64,000 nt of DNA from Bacteroidota bacterium (GCA_026391355.1 JAPLDH010000072.1:1-64000), one strand, 5' to 3'. Shown: positions 1-9,345, numbered from the stretch's first letter. Notes: a model not told the origin generated them from the letters alone. Numbers and translations are program-made.

Positions 1-2
1 AC

Positions 3-128
3 ACACAAAGTGCAACTGGCTCCAAACAGATGAAGATCAATACAACCACACTGCAGGCAGGCGTTTACTTCGTACGTGTCAGCACTACTGAAGGAACACG
101 CACGGTGAAGATCACCATTGTCCGCTAA
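3..128 (+). CDS. 3' end of a T9SS cargo protein gene (partial)
   Basis: The window opens inside a reading frame that ends at TAA 126-128. The last residues read LQAGVYFVRVSTTEGTRTV followed by KITIVR. This is the closing part of a type IX secretion type A C-terminal sorting domain: an 'L-x-x-G-x-Y-F-V-R-V' strand followed by a 'K-I-x-I-x-R' end. By family knowledge, such proteins cross the outer membrane through the Por/T9SS machinery and the domain is removed. The passenger domain lies upstream of the window, so its function cannot be stated. Confidence 0.8.
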   Translation, partial: TQSATGSKQMKINTTTLQAGVYFVRVSTTEGTRTVKITIVR

Positions 129-146
129 TCATTAAATTGATGTACT

Positions 147-183
147 AAAAAAAGGGCTGGCCGCAAGGTCAACCCTTTTTTTT
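147..183 (+). terminator. rho-independent terminator after the T9SS cargo gene
   Basis: A run of seven A is followed by GGGCTGGCC, a GCAA loop, GGTCAACCC and then eight T. The stem pairs nine positions with one mismatch and one G-U, and the flanking A and T tracts extend it. It starts 18 bases after the stop codon at 128. Because both A and T tracts are present it could work in both directions. Confidence 0.75.
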
Positions 184-187
184 ATTG

Positions 188-243
188 TTCACTATTCACT
201 ATTCGTTTTGTACTCCAGGTACTTAGTTTACGATTAAGGATTT
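188..243. repeat. degenerate 7-bp tandem array
   Basis: TTCACTA occurs twice in tandem (188-201) and is followed by TTCGTTT. Less similar 7-base words such as ACGATTA and AGGATTT continue to about 243. It belongs to the 7/8-bp array class seen elsewhere in the window. No gene is seen in 129-625; the stretch holds this array, a terminator, a palindromic composite repeat and a second array. Confidence 0.5.
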
Positions 244-313
244 CTTTGTTTCTCGCAAATTCACGCTGATTATACGCTGATTTTCGCAAATCAATGAAGT
301 TCTGTCTTTAATG

Positions 314-451
314 TACCCACCCCCTTCCCCCTCCCTAATTTAGGGAGGGGATTAAGGGGTGGGTATTTGGATTAATTCCCCGTTTCGAGTACTCGGGACG
401 GAATTCGGGTCTCCCGAGTATTCGGGGCCCTGGGGTTCATACCAATTGATT
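314..451. repeat. composite palindromic repeat, copy 1
   Basis: Bases 314-365 form an imperfect inverted repeat with arms of about 25 bases: C-rich on the left (CCCTCCCTAA) and G-rich on the right (TTAGGGAGGG). A tail at 366-451 follows, containing CGGAATTCGGGT (399-410) and ending in a 25-base block (427-451) that begins GCCCTGGGGTTC. The same 12-base and 25-base blocks, also behind a pyrimidine/purine palindrome, recur at 12151-12278. This indicates a dispersed non-coding repeat family. Confidence 0.75.
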
Positions 452-491
452 TATCAGCGGTAATTTGCGTAAAATTCCCAGGAATCAATGA

Positions 492-554
492 GAAATAGAA
501 AGAAAGTAAAACGAAAAGTGAAGAATGAAAATAGAAAAGAGAAAAGTGAAAAAT
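492..554. repeat. degenerate 7-bp tandem array (nine units)
   Basis: Nine consecutive 7-base words fit without a gap. Typical units are GAAAAGT (513-519 and 541-547), GAAGAAT (520-526) and GAAAATA (527-533). Most units start with GAA. The array ends about 30 bases before the likely promoter of the gene at 626. Confidence 0.75.
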
Positions 555-584
555 TATTACAATAACGTTGATCTGACTTTTTCT

Positions 585-592
585 TATTTTTG
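585..592 (+). promoter_or_regulatory. Bacteroidota -7 element TATTTTTG before the 626 gene
   Basis: TATTTTTG matches the Bacteroidota -7 consensus TAnnTTTG and lies 33 bases before the ATG at 626. There is no TTG at the 19-base spacing, so support rests on the -7 box and its position. Confidence 0.45.
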
Positions 593-625
593 ATGTATCC
601 TTTTTAATAGTTTATTCCGGTAACT

Positions 626-2674
626 ATGTCAAAAACTAACCCCTCTCCGGGACCGGTGATAATTCCGGTTAACAAATTCCCAAAGAAGGTTCCGTCAAGG
701 CCAGACAAAGAGAGTCAAATCCTGTTCTCAAAAACATTTTATTACTCCCTGGTACTCATTGTCATTACATTCGTAACATTCTTCCCATCGCTAAGAAACG
801 ATTTCATGCCAACATGGGATGATGAGAAGTATGTGACAGGTAACCCTATGGTCAAAGAACTGAATTTGGAAAACATCAGGAAGATGTTCACAAAACAGGT
901 GAACGGGTCTTATGTACCACTTGCTTTGCTAACATTTGCTATCGAAAACGAACTGGTTGGAAACAAACCCTTACTATTCCATATAACAAATCTGATTCTG
1001 CATCTCTTATGCACTTTACTCGTTTTTAAGATCTTGCGATTGCTTAAGCTGGATCTGATCTATGCAGCTTTCGGAGCTTTGCTTTTCGGGATCCATCCCA
1101 TGCGTGTGGAATCGGTTGCATGGATTACAGAAAGGAAAGATGTTTTATTCAGTTTCTTTTACCTGGCTGCGATCATCTTATACATCCGGTATATCACAGA
1201 ATCTCCTCGAAAACCAAAATTCCTGCTGTACAGTTTTCTTTTATTCTTCGGATCATTGTTATCCAAGATTGAAGCTGTTACGCTTCCGATAGTTCTTCTT
1301 TTGATTGATTATCTGCTGCAGCGGCCTCTGCATAGGAAACAGATCATTGAAAAAATCCCTTTTTTCATCCTCTCTCTGATTTTCGGCCTCATTGGGATTT
1401 TAATTATCTACCTTGTCGGGCGGAAAGGTCAGGATATATTGACGACCGACCAGGCATTGGGTTTCTCAGACAGGTTTTTTTACGGCCTGTATGCCATCAC
1501 CGGGTACATCATTAAATTCATTGTCCCTTATTCCCAGAGTGCTATGTATCCATATCCCGTTATGGCAGGGTGGACAATGGTCTGGATCCGGTTTGTAAAC
1601 CCCGTGGTGATAGGTGTTCTGATATTCCTGGTGTTTTGGTCCGTCCGTAAGACCCGTGCAATTGCTTTTGGAATGTTATTCTTTCTGGTCAATATTTTTT
1701 TCCTGCTTCAGATTGTTGCTGTCGGAAATGCATTTTTTGCCGATAGATATACGTACCTTCCCTATTTGGGACTGATCTTCATTACGTTATGGTTTGCTGC
1801 AGAGGTTGTTAAGAAAAATGCCGAAAGAAAAGTGCAGGTCATTACCTGGTTATCGGTTTTTGCTGCAATATGCATTGTATTGACATTTTCCCGTTGTAAA
1901 ATATGGAAAGACGGAGTATCCCTCTGGAGCGACGTGATCAGTCAATATCCCGAAAGGAGCATGAAATCTTATGCCAACCGGGGAATTTCCTACATGGCTA
2001 AACAAGAATGGGATAATGCGATAGATGATTTTTCCTCGGCGCTATTGATAGGTCCGGTATCGGCGGGGGTTTATGGCGACCGCGGGATAGCTTATGGGTT
2101 TACCGGTGAACAGGAAAATGCGATTGACGATTTTTCGAAAGCGATCAGGTTGAATCCGAAAAATACAAAAAATCTTTACAACCGTGGGGTTACCTATGGT
2201 AATTTGGGACAAACCGGAAAGGCCATCATGGATTTCCGAAAGGTTCTTGAACTGGATCCGGCAAACGTATCGACTTATGCAGGGTTGAGCATGATGCTGA
2301 TCAAGGAGAAGAAGTTCGATACATGCCGGATATTGGCTGAAAAAGGATTGAAGATCGACCCATCACGTTCAGAATTGTACACCATCTTAGGAAATTGCGA
2401 ACTCGAAAAGGGATATCCCAATAAGGCCATTGGCATGTTCTCGAACTGTTTGAGGATCGACAGCAAAAGCCTGGATGCCATTCTGGGTCTTTCTGCGGCA
2501 TACACAAACATAGATGATAAGGCAAAAGCATTCCAGTACCTGGATTTTGCCCGTCAGGTAGCACAAAATAATGACATCCGTATGAATGACCTGACAGACA
2601 TCGAAAGATCCGGAATTACTTTGCTGGATAAGAAAAAGGAAGCCCTTCAAAAGCTGTTAGCGCAAAAAAGATAG
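626..2674 (+). CDS. GT-C membrane protein with C-terminal TPRs (TMTC-like)
   Basis: The product is a 682-residue polytopic membrane protein. A hydrophobic helix near residues 38-56 is followed by the WDDE motif (residues 64-67), in the position where GT-C glycosyltransferases carry their catalytic acidic pair in the first periplasmic loop. Near residue 157 is HPMRVESVAWITERKDVL, a hallmark of TMTC/protein O-mannosyltransferase-like proteins. Further membrane helices run to about residue 425. From about 445 to 660 the protein carries TPR units such as 'YANRGISYMAKQEWDNAIDDF'. By family knowledge, a glycosyl group would be moved from a polyprenyl-phosphate donor to a protein outside the membrane, with TPRs binding the acceptor. 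The acceptor is unknown. It stands alone, with its own probable promoter. Fold assignment is firm; activity is inferred. Confidence 0.75.
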   Translation: MSKTNPSPGPVIIPVNKFPKKVPSRPDKESQILFSKTFYYSLVLIVITFVTFFPSLRNDFMPTWDDEKYVTGNPMVKELNLENIRKMFTKQVNGSYVPLALLTFAIENELVGNKPLLFHITNLILHLLCTLLVFKILRLLKLDLIYAAFGALLFGIHPMRVESVAWITERKDVLFSFFYLAAIILYIRYITESPRKPKFLLYSFLLFFGSLLSKIEAVTLPIVLLLIDYLLQRPLHRKQIIEKIPFFILSLIFGLIGILIIYLVGRKGQDILTTDQALGFSDRFFYGLYAITGYIIKFIVPYSQSAMYPYPVMAGWTMVWIRFVNPVVIGVLIFLVFWSVRKTRAIAFGMLFFLVNIFFLLQIVAVGNAFFADRYTYLPYLGLIFITLWFAAEVVKKNAERKVQVITWLSVFAAICIVLTFSRCKIWKDGVSLWSDVISQYPERSMKSYANRGISYMAKQEWDNAIDDFSSALLIGPVSAGVYGDRGIAYGFTGEQENAIDDFSKAIRLNPKNTKNLYNRGVTYGNLGQTGKAIMDFRKVLELDPANVSTYAGLSMMLIKEKKFDTCRILAEKGLKIDPSRSELYTILGNCELEKGYPNKAIGMFSNCLRIDSKSLDAILGLSAAYTNIDDKAKAFQYLDFARQVAQNNDIRMNDLTDIERSGITLLDKKKEALQKLLAQKR

Positions 2675-2795
2675 TATCGCAAGGAACCCGGTCATCTTGC
2701 AATAATGGAACTCCTCCGGAGCTCTGTTCCGCCTCATTTCTTTTTCCTGCCTTCTGCATTCTGAATTCCTTCATTCTGAATTCCTTTCTTTAGGC

Positions 2796-2803
2796 TATCT
2801 TTG
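2796..2803 (+). promoter_or_regulatory. -7 element TATCTTTG before the ABC-F gene
   Basis: TATCTTTG matches TAnnTTTG and lies 22 bases before the ATG at 2826. The preceding bases 2747-2782 hold short words with near 7-bp spacing (CTGCATT, CTGAATT twice), another trace of the array class. Confidence 0.55.
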
Positions 2804-2825
2804 TAAAAAAATCTCCTTTCCCGAA

Positions 2826-4784
2826 ATGATCTCAATTAATAACATTTCCGTCCAGTTCGGCGGGGTACCTTTGTTTGACCACGTCTCCTTCATAATCAAT
2901 GATAAGGACAGGATCGGGTTGGTCGGTAAAAATGGTGCAGGAAAATCGACGTTGTTAAAGATCATCGATGGAATTCAGCGGCCTGACGAAGGAGAGGTTG
3001 TTGTCCCGTCAGGCAGTACAATCGGCTATTTGCCGCAGGAGATGAATACGGACAGTACCCGGAGTGTCATGGAAGAAACCATGACTGCTTTCAAAGAGAT
3101 CCTGTCACTCCAGGAAAAGATCATACATCTTGAAGAAGAAATTAAGTCAAGAACGGATTATGAATCGGCTTCTTATCATGACCTGATGAAGCATCATACA
3201 GAAGCTTACGATCGCTTCCTTTTGCTCGAAGGCCAATCCATTCATATCAACAGTGAAAAGGTGCTGACAGGACTTGGGTTTACCGTGGAGGAGTTCTCAA
3301 GACCCATGAACGAATTCAGCAGTGGATGGCAGATGCGCGTCGAGATTGCCAAGATCCTCTTACGCCAACCTGATGTAGTTCTGCTCGATGAGCCGACAAA
3401 TCACCTGGATATTGAATCCATTCAATGGCTGGAGGAGTTTCTGACAGATTACAGGGGAGCTGTAATCCTGGTTTCTCACGACAGGGCTTTCCTGGATAAT
3501 GTCACAAAAAGGACAGTTGACATTTCTCTCGGCAAACTATATGATTACCGGGCCAATTATTCAGGCTATGTGACCCTGCGTGAAGAGAGGCTTGAAAGCC
3601 AGATTGCCACTTATAATAATCAACAGCGGCAGATCCGTCAGATTGAGCGCTTTGTTGAAAGGTTCAGGTATAAGTCAACCAAGGCAAAACAGGTTCAGTC
3701 ACGGATCAAGATGCTTGAAAAGATTGAGGAAGTCGAACTGGACCTCATGGATGAATCTTCTATTCATTTCAGGTTTCCGCCTGCGCCACATTCCGGAAAA
3801 ATCATCCTGGAAGGGAAACATCTGTCGAAGCAGTATCCGCAGAAAAAGGTGCTGAATGATCTGAATTTTTCAATCATAAAAAATGATAAAATTGCTTTCG
3901 TCGGGAAAAACGGCGAGGGAAAAACCACCCTGGCAAAGATCATTGCCAGAATACTGGAATTTGATGGTGATCTGAAATATGGTCATAACGTGGTTATCGG
4001 ATATTATGCACAGGATCAGTCGGATCATCTTGATCCTGATAAAACTGTCTTTAAAACCATCGACGATATAGCGACCGGGGATATTCGTCCGAGGATAAGG
4101 ACCATACTTGGAGGTTTTCTTTTCAGCGGCGATACCATCGAGAAAAAGGTCAAAGTGCTGTCGGGAGGTGAGAAATCACGGCTTGCCCTTGCAAGGTTGT
4201 TGCTGACGCCATCGAACCTGCTGATCCTTGACGAACCGACCAATCATCTTGATATGCACTCGAAAGACATCCTGAAAATGGCGCTGTTGCAATATACAGG
4301 TACGCTTATCATAGTGTCGCACGACCGTGATTTCTTGCAGGGATTGACGAACCGGATCTTTGAATTCAGGGAAGGAACCATGCGGGAATACCTGGGTGAT
4401 ATCTATGATTTCCTGGAAGTACGAAGGCTCCGTACACTTTCACAACTTGAAGCAGATCAAAAAAAGAATGACCGGCAAAACAAGACCGAAGAGGTTGTTT
4501 CAACCAATAAGCTGTCCTGGGAAAAACGGAAAAATTTCGATAAGGATCTGAGGAAGATAAAAAATCAGGTTTCAAAGTGTGAAGAGGAGATTGAAAAGCT
4601 TGAGCGGGCGATGAAATTGCACGAAGATGTGCTTGGAGATCCTCAGAAACACTGGGAAGTTATGAAAAGCGGGAAGGTTTACGAGGAATATGAACAATTA
4701 AAGAAGCAACATACGATTGAAATGAAACGCTGGGAAGAGTTGCACAATGAATTGGAAATACTGGAGAAGCTGAAGGATTTCTAA
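2826..4784 (+). CDS. ABC-F family ATPase
   Basis: The product is a 652-residue soluble protein with two ABC ATPase cassettes and no membrane segments. Cassette 1 has Walker A GKNGAGKST, a signature segment SSGWQMRVEIAKIL and Walker B VVLLDEPTNHLDI. Cassette 2 has Walker A GKNGEGKTT, signature LSGGEKSRLALARLL and Walker B LLILDEPTNHLDM. The linker between them is basic and helical, as in the ABC-F P-site tRNA interaction motif. A C-terminal coiled coil (about residues 550-650) is rich in Lys and Glu, as in Uup/YdiF types. ABC-F proteins bind the ribosomal E site and relieve stalled states; some give antibiotic resistance. A housekeeping translation factor is more likely here than a resistance determinant, but sequence alone does not settle this. 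It converges with the polyprenyl synthetase gene, 3 bases away. Confidence 0.9.
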   Translation: MISINNISVQFGGVPLFDHVSFIINDKDRIGLVGKNGAGKSTLLKIIDGIQRPDEGEVVVPSGSTIGYLPQEMNTDSTRSVMEETMTAFKEILSLQEKIIHLEEEIKSRTDYESASYHDLMKHHTEAYDRFLLLEGQSIHINSEKVLTGLGFTVEEFSRPMNEFSSGWQMRVEIAKILLRQPDVVLLDEPTNHLDIESIQWLEEFLTDYRGAVILVSHDRAFLDNVTKRTVDISLGKLYDYRANYSGYVTLREERLESQIATYNNQQRQIRQIERFVERFRYKSTKAKQVQSRIKMLEKIEEVELDLMDESSIHFRFPPAPHSGKIILEGKHLSKQYPQKKVLNDLNFSIIKNDKIAFVGKNGEGKTTLAKIIARILEFDGDLKYGHNVVIGYYAQDQSDHLDPDKTVFKTIDDIATGDIRPRIRTILGGFLFSGDTIEKKVKVLSGGEKSRLALARLLLTPSNLLILDEPTNHLDMHSKDILKMALLQYTGTLIIVSHDRDFLQGLTNRIFEFREGTMREYLGDIYDFLEVRRLRTLSQLEADQKKNDRQNKTEEVVSTNKLSWEKRKNFDKDLRKIKNQVSKCEEEIEKLERAMKLHEDVLGDPQKHWEVMKSGKVYEEYEQLKKQHTIEMKRWEELHNELEILEKLKDF

Positions 4785-4787
4785 TTT

Positions 4788-5762
4788 TTAAAAATCCCGG
4801 TTTAGTAAACCTGACGCCATTTGACGAAGCTCATTCTTTTTTTTCTCTTCTGCTGCCAGGAGGTCCAGAAAATAAATAGCATTTAAGTAGTAACGGGAGA
4901 TCTCAGTTTTCGTGTTTTCTTCAATTTTCAACGATGAGAAAATCTCCTTTACTTTCCTGATTTTATCAGACGGGTCATCCATCCGTTTCGAATAATGATC
5001 GCGGAGTTCTTTTCTTTGTATTTCATTCGCCGCTTCCATGGCTTTAATATAAAGGAATGTCTTTTTGTTGGACACAATATCACCCCCGATCTCTTTTCCT
5101 AATTTTTCCCCGTTTCCGAAAGTATCCAGCAGGTCATCCTGCAACTGAAAAGCAATACCGAGGTTTTCTCCAAACGAGTATATATTCTCCTGCTCCTTCA
5201 TTCCTGCACCGGCAGCGATAGCACCTATTTTAAGACTGGCTGCGATGAGTACGCCTGTCTTCAACCGGATCATTTCCAGGTAATCCCGGATCGTAACATT
5301 CTCAAGGGTTTCAAAATTCATATCATATTGCTGTCCTTCACATACCTGACGGGCGGTTTGGGTGAATGTTCGCAGCAGTTCAGGCAACACAGCGGGATCA
5401 GCATGGGAGATATATTCATAGGCAATGGCAAACATGGTATCCCCGCTGAGAATGGCAATATTGGTATTCCACTTTTTATAAACGGTTTCTTTTCCTCGTC
5501 TTACAGGTGCATGGTCCATGATGTCATCATGGAGAAGTGTGAAATTGTGAAATATTTCGACACCGGCTGCAAGATCAAGGGCTTTCTCAACATCTCCGCC
5601 ATACAGGTCGCATCCCATTAAAACGAGTAAGGGTCTTATTCTTTTGCCACCGAAGGAAAGTGTATAGGAAATCGGAAGATATAATTCCCCGGGACGGGAA
5701 TTTTGTGTTGCAAATGATAACCGTTGGTTCAGTTTTTCCAGGAGAGACCGGACAGCATCCAT
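4788..5762 (-). CDS. polyprenyl synthetase (trans-isoprenyl diphosphate synthase)
   Basis: The product is 324 residues from the ATG at 5762. A longer open frame reaches 5903 but would overlap rfbA, and the family match begins at MDAVRSLLEKL, so 5762 is preferred. It carries GGKRIRP near residue 39 (diphosphate binding), a first aspartate-rich motif LLHDDIMD (DDxxD at 79-83) and a second, QLQDDLLD. These bind the magnesium ions that activate the allylic diphosphate; the enzyme condenses it with isopentenyl diphosphate to make a longer prenyl chain, for quinones or other lipids. Product chain length cannot be told safely. It lies 23 bases downstream of rfbA on the same strand, so the two may be cotranscribed. 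Confidence 0.88.
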   Translation of the reverse strand: MDAVRSLLEKLNQRLSFATQNSRPGELYLPISYTLSFGGKRIRPLLVLMGCDLYGGDVEKALDLAAGVEIFHNFTLLHDDIMDHAPVRRGKETVYKKWNTNIAILSGDTMFAIAYEYISHADPAVLPELLRTFTQTARQVCEGQQYDMNFETLENVTIRDYLEMIRLKTGVLIAASLKIGAIAAGAGMKEQENIYSFGENLGIAFQLQDDLLDTFGNGEKLGKEIGGDIVSNKKTFLYIKAMEAANEIQRKELRDHYSKRMDDPSDKIRKVKEIFSSLKIEENTKTEISRYYLNAIYFLDLLAAEEKKKNELRQMASGLLNRDF

Positions 5763-5785
5763 GTCAGGAGAGTTAAGGATTGCGG

Positions 5786-6646
5786 TTAATCGGGAAGGTT
5801 CATCAGATACTGGCCATATCCGCTGTTCAGCAGTGGTTTGGCAATGGTGGTCAGTTGTTCCCTTGAAATAAATTTCATCCGGAAGGCGATCTCTTCCACA
5901 CAACCGATTTTCAATCCCTGCCGGTTCTGGATCACCTCCACAAATTGTGAAGCAAGTAATAAAGATTCAAAAGTTCCGGTATCCAGCCAGGCAATTCCCC
6001 TGCTCATAATGCCAACCTTCAGCATTCCTTGATTGAGGTAGTAACGGTTTACATCTGTAATCTCATATTCCCCCCGGGGACTGGGTTGGATATTTTTTGC
6101 AACATCAACCACCGAGTTGTCATAAAAATAAAGGCCGGGAACTGCATAATTCGATTTTGGTTGTTTGGGCTTCTCTTCAATAGACAACGCTTTGCAGTTT
6201 TCATCAAATTCTACTACACCGTATCTCTCCGGATCATTCACGTGATAGGCAAAAACAATACCCCCTTCAGGGTTGTTGCATTGCTGAACAATCTGTGCCA
6301 GACCGCTACCGTAAAAGATGTTATCTCCAAGGATCAATGCAATTTTATCCTTCCCGATAAATTTTTCCCCGATCACAAATGCCTGAGCCAGTCCGTTTGG
6401 AACCGCCTGGGCTTCATAGAAAAATGAACAGCCATATCGGGACCCGTCGCCAAGCAACTTCTCAAAATGTGGAAGATCATGAGGAGTGGAAATTACCAGG
6501 ATTTCGTTGATCCCTGCCATCATCAGGACTGAAAGGGGATAATAGATCATCGGCTTATCATAAATGGGCATAAGCTGTTTGCTCACAGCGAGTGTCAATG
6601 GATGTAAACGGGTTCCTGCACCACCTGCTAATATAATTCCTTTCAT
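5786..6646 (-). CDS. rfbA: glucose-1-phosphate thymidylyltransferase
   Basis: This 286-residue protein begins with the nucleotidyltransferase motif [11 protein letters not shown] (residues 8-18). [20 protein letters not shown] follows, which is typical of RfbA/Rml[15 protein letters not shown] contains the metal-binding aspartate, and VVEFDE and EEKPKQPKS match the sugar-binding region. Length and motifs agree with full-length RfbA. It joins dTTP and glucose-1-phosphate to make dTDP-glucose, the first step towards dTDP-L-rhamnose and related surface sugars. The usual rfbB, rfbC and rfbD partners are not beside it; the next gene on the strand is a polyprenyl synthetase 23 bases downstream. The spacer upstream of its start holds an 8-bp tandem array. 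Confidence 0.93.
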   Translation of the reverse strand: MKGIILAGGAGTRLHPLTLAVSKQLMPIYDKPMIYYPLSVLMMAGINEILVISTPHDLPHFEKLLGDGSRYGCSFFYEAQAVPNGLAQAFVIGEKFIGKDKIALILGDNIFYGSGLAQIVQQCNNPEGGIVFAYHVNDPERYGVVEFDENCKALSIEEKPKQPKSNYAVPGLYFYDNSVVDVAKNIQPSPRGEYEITDVNRYYLNQGMLKVGIMSRGIAWLDTGTFESLLLASQFVEVIQNRQGLKIGCVEEIAFRMKFISREQLTTIAKPLLNSGYGQYLMNLPD

Positions 6647-6666
6647 ATACCTTTTTTTATTTTGTT

Positions 6667-6722
6667 AACTGGTGAACTGGTGAGTTGAAGATTATTGAAT
6701 TAATGACTTGAAGAATTATTGA
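6667..6722. repeat. degenerate 8-bp tandem array (seven units)
   Basis: AACTGGTG is present twice in tandem (6667-6682). AGTTGAAG, ATTATTGA, ATTAATGA, CTTGAAGA and ATTATTGA follow in strict 8-base register. It fills most of the spacer between the MMPL exporter stop (6758) and the rfbA start (6646). It resembles the 8-bp array at 42116, which also uses ACTGGTGA. Confidence 0.75.
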
Positions 6723-6757
6723 TTTTTTAAACTCTGTGCCTTTGTACCTCTTTGCAT

Positions 6758-9109
6758 CTAATCTTCCTCCTCCTCAAAAATTTCCAGCAATGGTTCTTCA
6801 AATGTTTTAGTCGTGCTCCATTTATCCAGCGTAAGTAAGAGTGAGGGAAGAATGAACAGGTTTAGCAAACCTGCTACCAGTAAAGTGATGGAGATCAGGA
6901 AACCAAGCGCCTGTGTGCCACCAAAGGAAGAGAGGACAAATATCCCGAATCCGAAGAACAGGACAGTGGATGAATAGATCATGCTGTATCCTGTTTCTTT
7001 TAACGCCGAGATGACAGACAATTTTATATTCCAGTTTGTATGTTTCAATTGCAACCTGTATCGGGACAGATACTGGATGGAATTATCCACAGAGATCCCA
7101 AGGGCAATACTGAAGATCAGGATTGTGGATGGTTTTATCGGGATCCCGGTATATCCCATCAATGCTGCAGTCATCAACTGGGGAATCAGATTGGGGATCA
7201 GTGAGATCAGTATCATTCTCCAGCTTGTGAACAGGAATGCCATCAGGATTGCAATGATGACAAGAGCGAGAATAAGGCTCTCCAGGAGGTTCCTGATCAG
7301 GAAGTTGGTTCCTTTAAGGAAGACTACACTCGTCCCGGTAATATGAACCTTATATTTCGATGGAGTAAATATGGAGTCGATTTTAGGCATGAGGCTTTTC
7401 TGGATCCGCTCAATCTCATGGGTACCAACATTTGCCATTTGTACGCTTACCCTTGTGGTCTGGTAATTTGAATCAATGAAGTTCCTGATCAGGGTTCGCT
7501 TGCCCTGTTTCAGCTGGGGGATATAACTTCCCATGAAGGCCAGTTCATTGGAAGAGGGGAGCTCATAAAACTTCTCATCACCCCCGTAAAATGCCTGTTT
7601 CGCAGATTTTATCACCTCCACAATGGATAAAGGTTTTGATAATTCAGGGTAGCTGGCAAGGGTATCCTGAAGTTGTTCAATCCGGCGGAGTGTATTGAGC
7701 GTGAGAACACCTTTTTTCTTCTTGGTATCAATCGTGATCTCGAAAGGCATGATTCCCTTAAAATTCTTTTCAAAAAAGAGGAGATCAACATAGAGGGGAT
7801 CACGTTTTGGGATATCATCCACAATGCTACCTCGTGTAGTGAGCCTTGTTACTCCGAATCCTGCAATCAGGATCATGACCACGGTAATAATATATATCCT
7901 TTTCCTATAACCGGAAACCCAAATCACAGCCTTGTCGATGATCGATTTTGCCAGGCTCTCTTCAATGTGCTTGATATCCTTCATTTGTGGAGGAGGAAGG
8001 TAGCTGTAAAAGATAGGCACCAGGGTGAGGGATAATACATAAACCACCAGGATATTAATGGAAGCGATGGCCCCGAATTCAACCAGCAGTTTGTTCCGGG
8101 TGATAAGGAAAGCGGCAAACCCTGCTGCTGTAGCAGCATTGGTAAGGAAATTGGCGCTTCCTATGCGCCGGATAACGCGTGATAACGATTTTACCTTGTT
8201 TTGGTGATGATAGTATTCAAAATGGTACTTGTTCAACAGAAAAATGCAATTCTCTACCCCGATCACAATCAGCAATGGCGGAATGATCCCTGTGAGAATG
8301 GTGATCTTGTAACCAAACAAAACAATGGTTCCCAATGCCCAGATCACGCTGATAATGACAATAATAACCGGGAATAATACTGCTTTAACCGAACGGAAAA
8401 ACAGGAACAGGAAAATCGCGGCGACGATCAATGCCAGTATTACAAATAATTTTAGTTCTTTTTCTACTTTCAGGGAAATGACAGTCCTGATAAACGGCAG
8501 TCCTGAATAATGCATGACAGTTTTGTATTTCAGACCAAAGCTATCCGCAGGGTTTTTTATTTCCTCAATAAGACGGACCCGGCTTTTGCTATTGAGGTAG
8601 TTTTTATCAAGTGTAACTGCCAGGATGGTAGCGTATGATTCCGGATTAAGGATAAGGCCTTTATAGAAAGGAAGGGCGAATATGTTGTGCTTAAGAGTAT
8701 CGAGTTCAACTTGGGATCGTGGTTTTTCCTTGCAGAGATGGACGAATTCAAACTTTTTTAATGAATCATTCTTCACCAGTCTGTATAATCGGCTTACCGA
8801 AACAACCTCTTCAACACCCTTTATTTTTTTTATATATTCGGAAAGATCGAACCAATCGTTAAATTCATTCAGGGTAAAAAGATTCTTGTCCTCAATCCCT
8901 ATGAACAGGACACTGCCGTCCTCCCCGAATTGTTTTTTAAAGGACTCATAAAGAATGGAAGTGGAATCCGTAGCCGGCAGGGTTTTGGCCATCTCGTACG
9001 ACAACTTTACTTCCGTTGCCCGGTACGCCATATACATAGTTAGAACTGCAATGATGATCAGAAATGCAACCCGGTTCCGGAGAATATTTCTAACGATGAA
9101 CGTCCACAC
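6758..9109 (-). CDS. MMPL/RND-superfamily exporter
   Basis: The product is a 783-residue membrane protein with the two-fold RND layout. A first helix (residues about 13-30) precedes a large periplasmic loop, then a block of five or six helices (about 225-400). A second loop with a helix near 405 is followed by a second block (about 610-770). Sequences such as GVENCIFLLNKYHFEY and ALGISVDNSIQYLSRYRLQ correspond to the helix-4 region of MMPL domains, where the acidic residue of proton transfer lies. It fits the 'predicted exporters of the RND superfamily' (HAE3-like), proposed to move lipids or hopanoids rather than drugs. No membrane-fusion protein or outer-membrane channel gene is adjacent, consistent with HAE3 proteins acting alone. 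The substrate is unknown. The C-terminus is acidic (EEPLLEIFEEEED). Confidence 0.85.
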   Translation of the reverse strand: MWTFIVRNILRNRVAFLIIIAVLTMYMAYRATEVKLSYEMAKTLPATDSTSILYESFKKQFGEDGSVLFIGIEDKNLFTLNEFNDWFDLSEYIKKIKGVEEVVSVSRLYRLVKNDSLKKFEFVHLCKEKPRSQVELDTLKHNIFALPFYKGLILNPESYATILAVTLDKNYLNSKSRVRLIEEIKNPADSFGLKYKTVMHYSGLPFIRTVISLKVEKELKLFVILALIVAAIFLFLFFRSVKAVLFPVIIVIISVIWALGTIVLFGYKITILTGIIPPLLIVIGVENCIFLLNKYHFEYYHHQNKVKSLSRVIRRIGSANFLTNAATAAGFAAFLITRNKLLVEFGAIASINILVVYVLSLTLVPIFYSYLPPPQMKDIKHIEESLAKSIIDKAVIWVSGYRKRIYIITVVMILIAGFGVTRLTTRGSIVDDIPKRDPLYVDLLFFEKNFKGIMPFEITIDTKKKKGVLTLNTLRRIEQLQDTLASYPELSKPLSIVEVIKSAKQAFYGGDEKFYELPSSNELAFMGSYIPQLKQGKRTLIRNFIDSNYQTTRVSVQMANVGTHEIERIQKSLMPKIDSIFTPSKYKVHITGTSVVFLKGTNFLIRNLLESLILALVIIAILMAFLFTSWRMILISLIPNLIPQLMTAALMGYTGIPIKPSTILIFSIALGISVDNSIQYLSRYRLQLKHTNWNIKLSVISALKETGYSMIYSSTVLFFGFGIFVLSSFGGTQALGFLISITLLVAGLLNLFILPSLLLTLDKWSTTKTFEEPLLEIFEEEED

Positions 9110-9333
9110 GGTTGAAAAATATTGAGGGGCGAAGGTAAGGTTTTATACTGAAATTTATTGAGAGATAGTTAATATATAGGTAATATCCTGGCTTTGCCTG
9201 CCCTGATTTTTAGATTAATGAAAACCAAATTACCGAAGCCTCATAAGTAACAAGAAAAGATGCCGAAACCGGGCAACTACCTCTGTTTCCCGACTTGTTG
9301 CCATTTAAAGATAAGTTGTATCAGGTTTTTTAT

Positions 9334-9341
9334 TACCTTTG
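9334..9341 (+). promoter_or_regulatory. -7 element TACCTTTG close to the methyltransferase start
   Basis: TACCTTTG matches TAnnTTTG and ends only 4 bases before the ATG at 9346. In Bacteroidota the transcription start is a few bases after this box, so the mRNA would be leaderless or nearly so. The rest of 9110-9345 holds no gene that I can see. Confidence 0.45.
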
Positions 9342-9345
9342 AATA

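Noticed and set aside
492-554. The short regular arrays as CRISPR or microsatellite loci
   Set aside because: CRISPR repeats are about 23-47 bases with unrelated spacers between them and cas genes nearby; here the units are 7-8 bases, adjoining and degenerate, and no cas gene is present. They are too diverged for an ordinary microsatellite.
5763-5903. Longer N-terminus of the polyprenyl synthetase
   Set aside because: It would overlap the end of rfbA by over 100 bases in another frame and does not resemble the family, which starts at the ATG at 5762.
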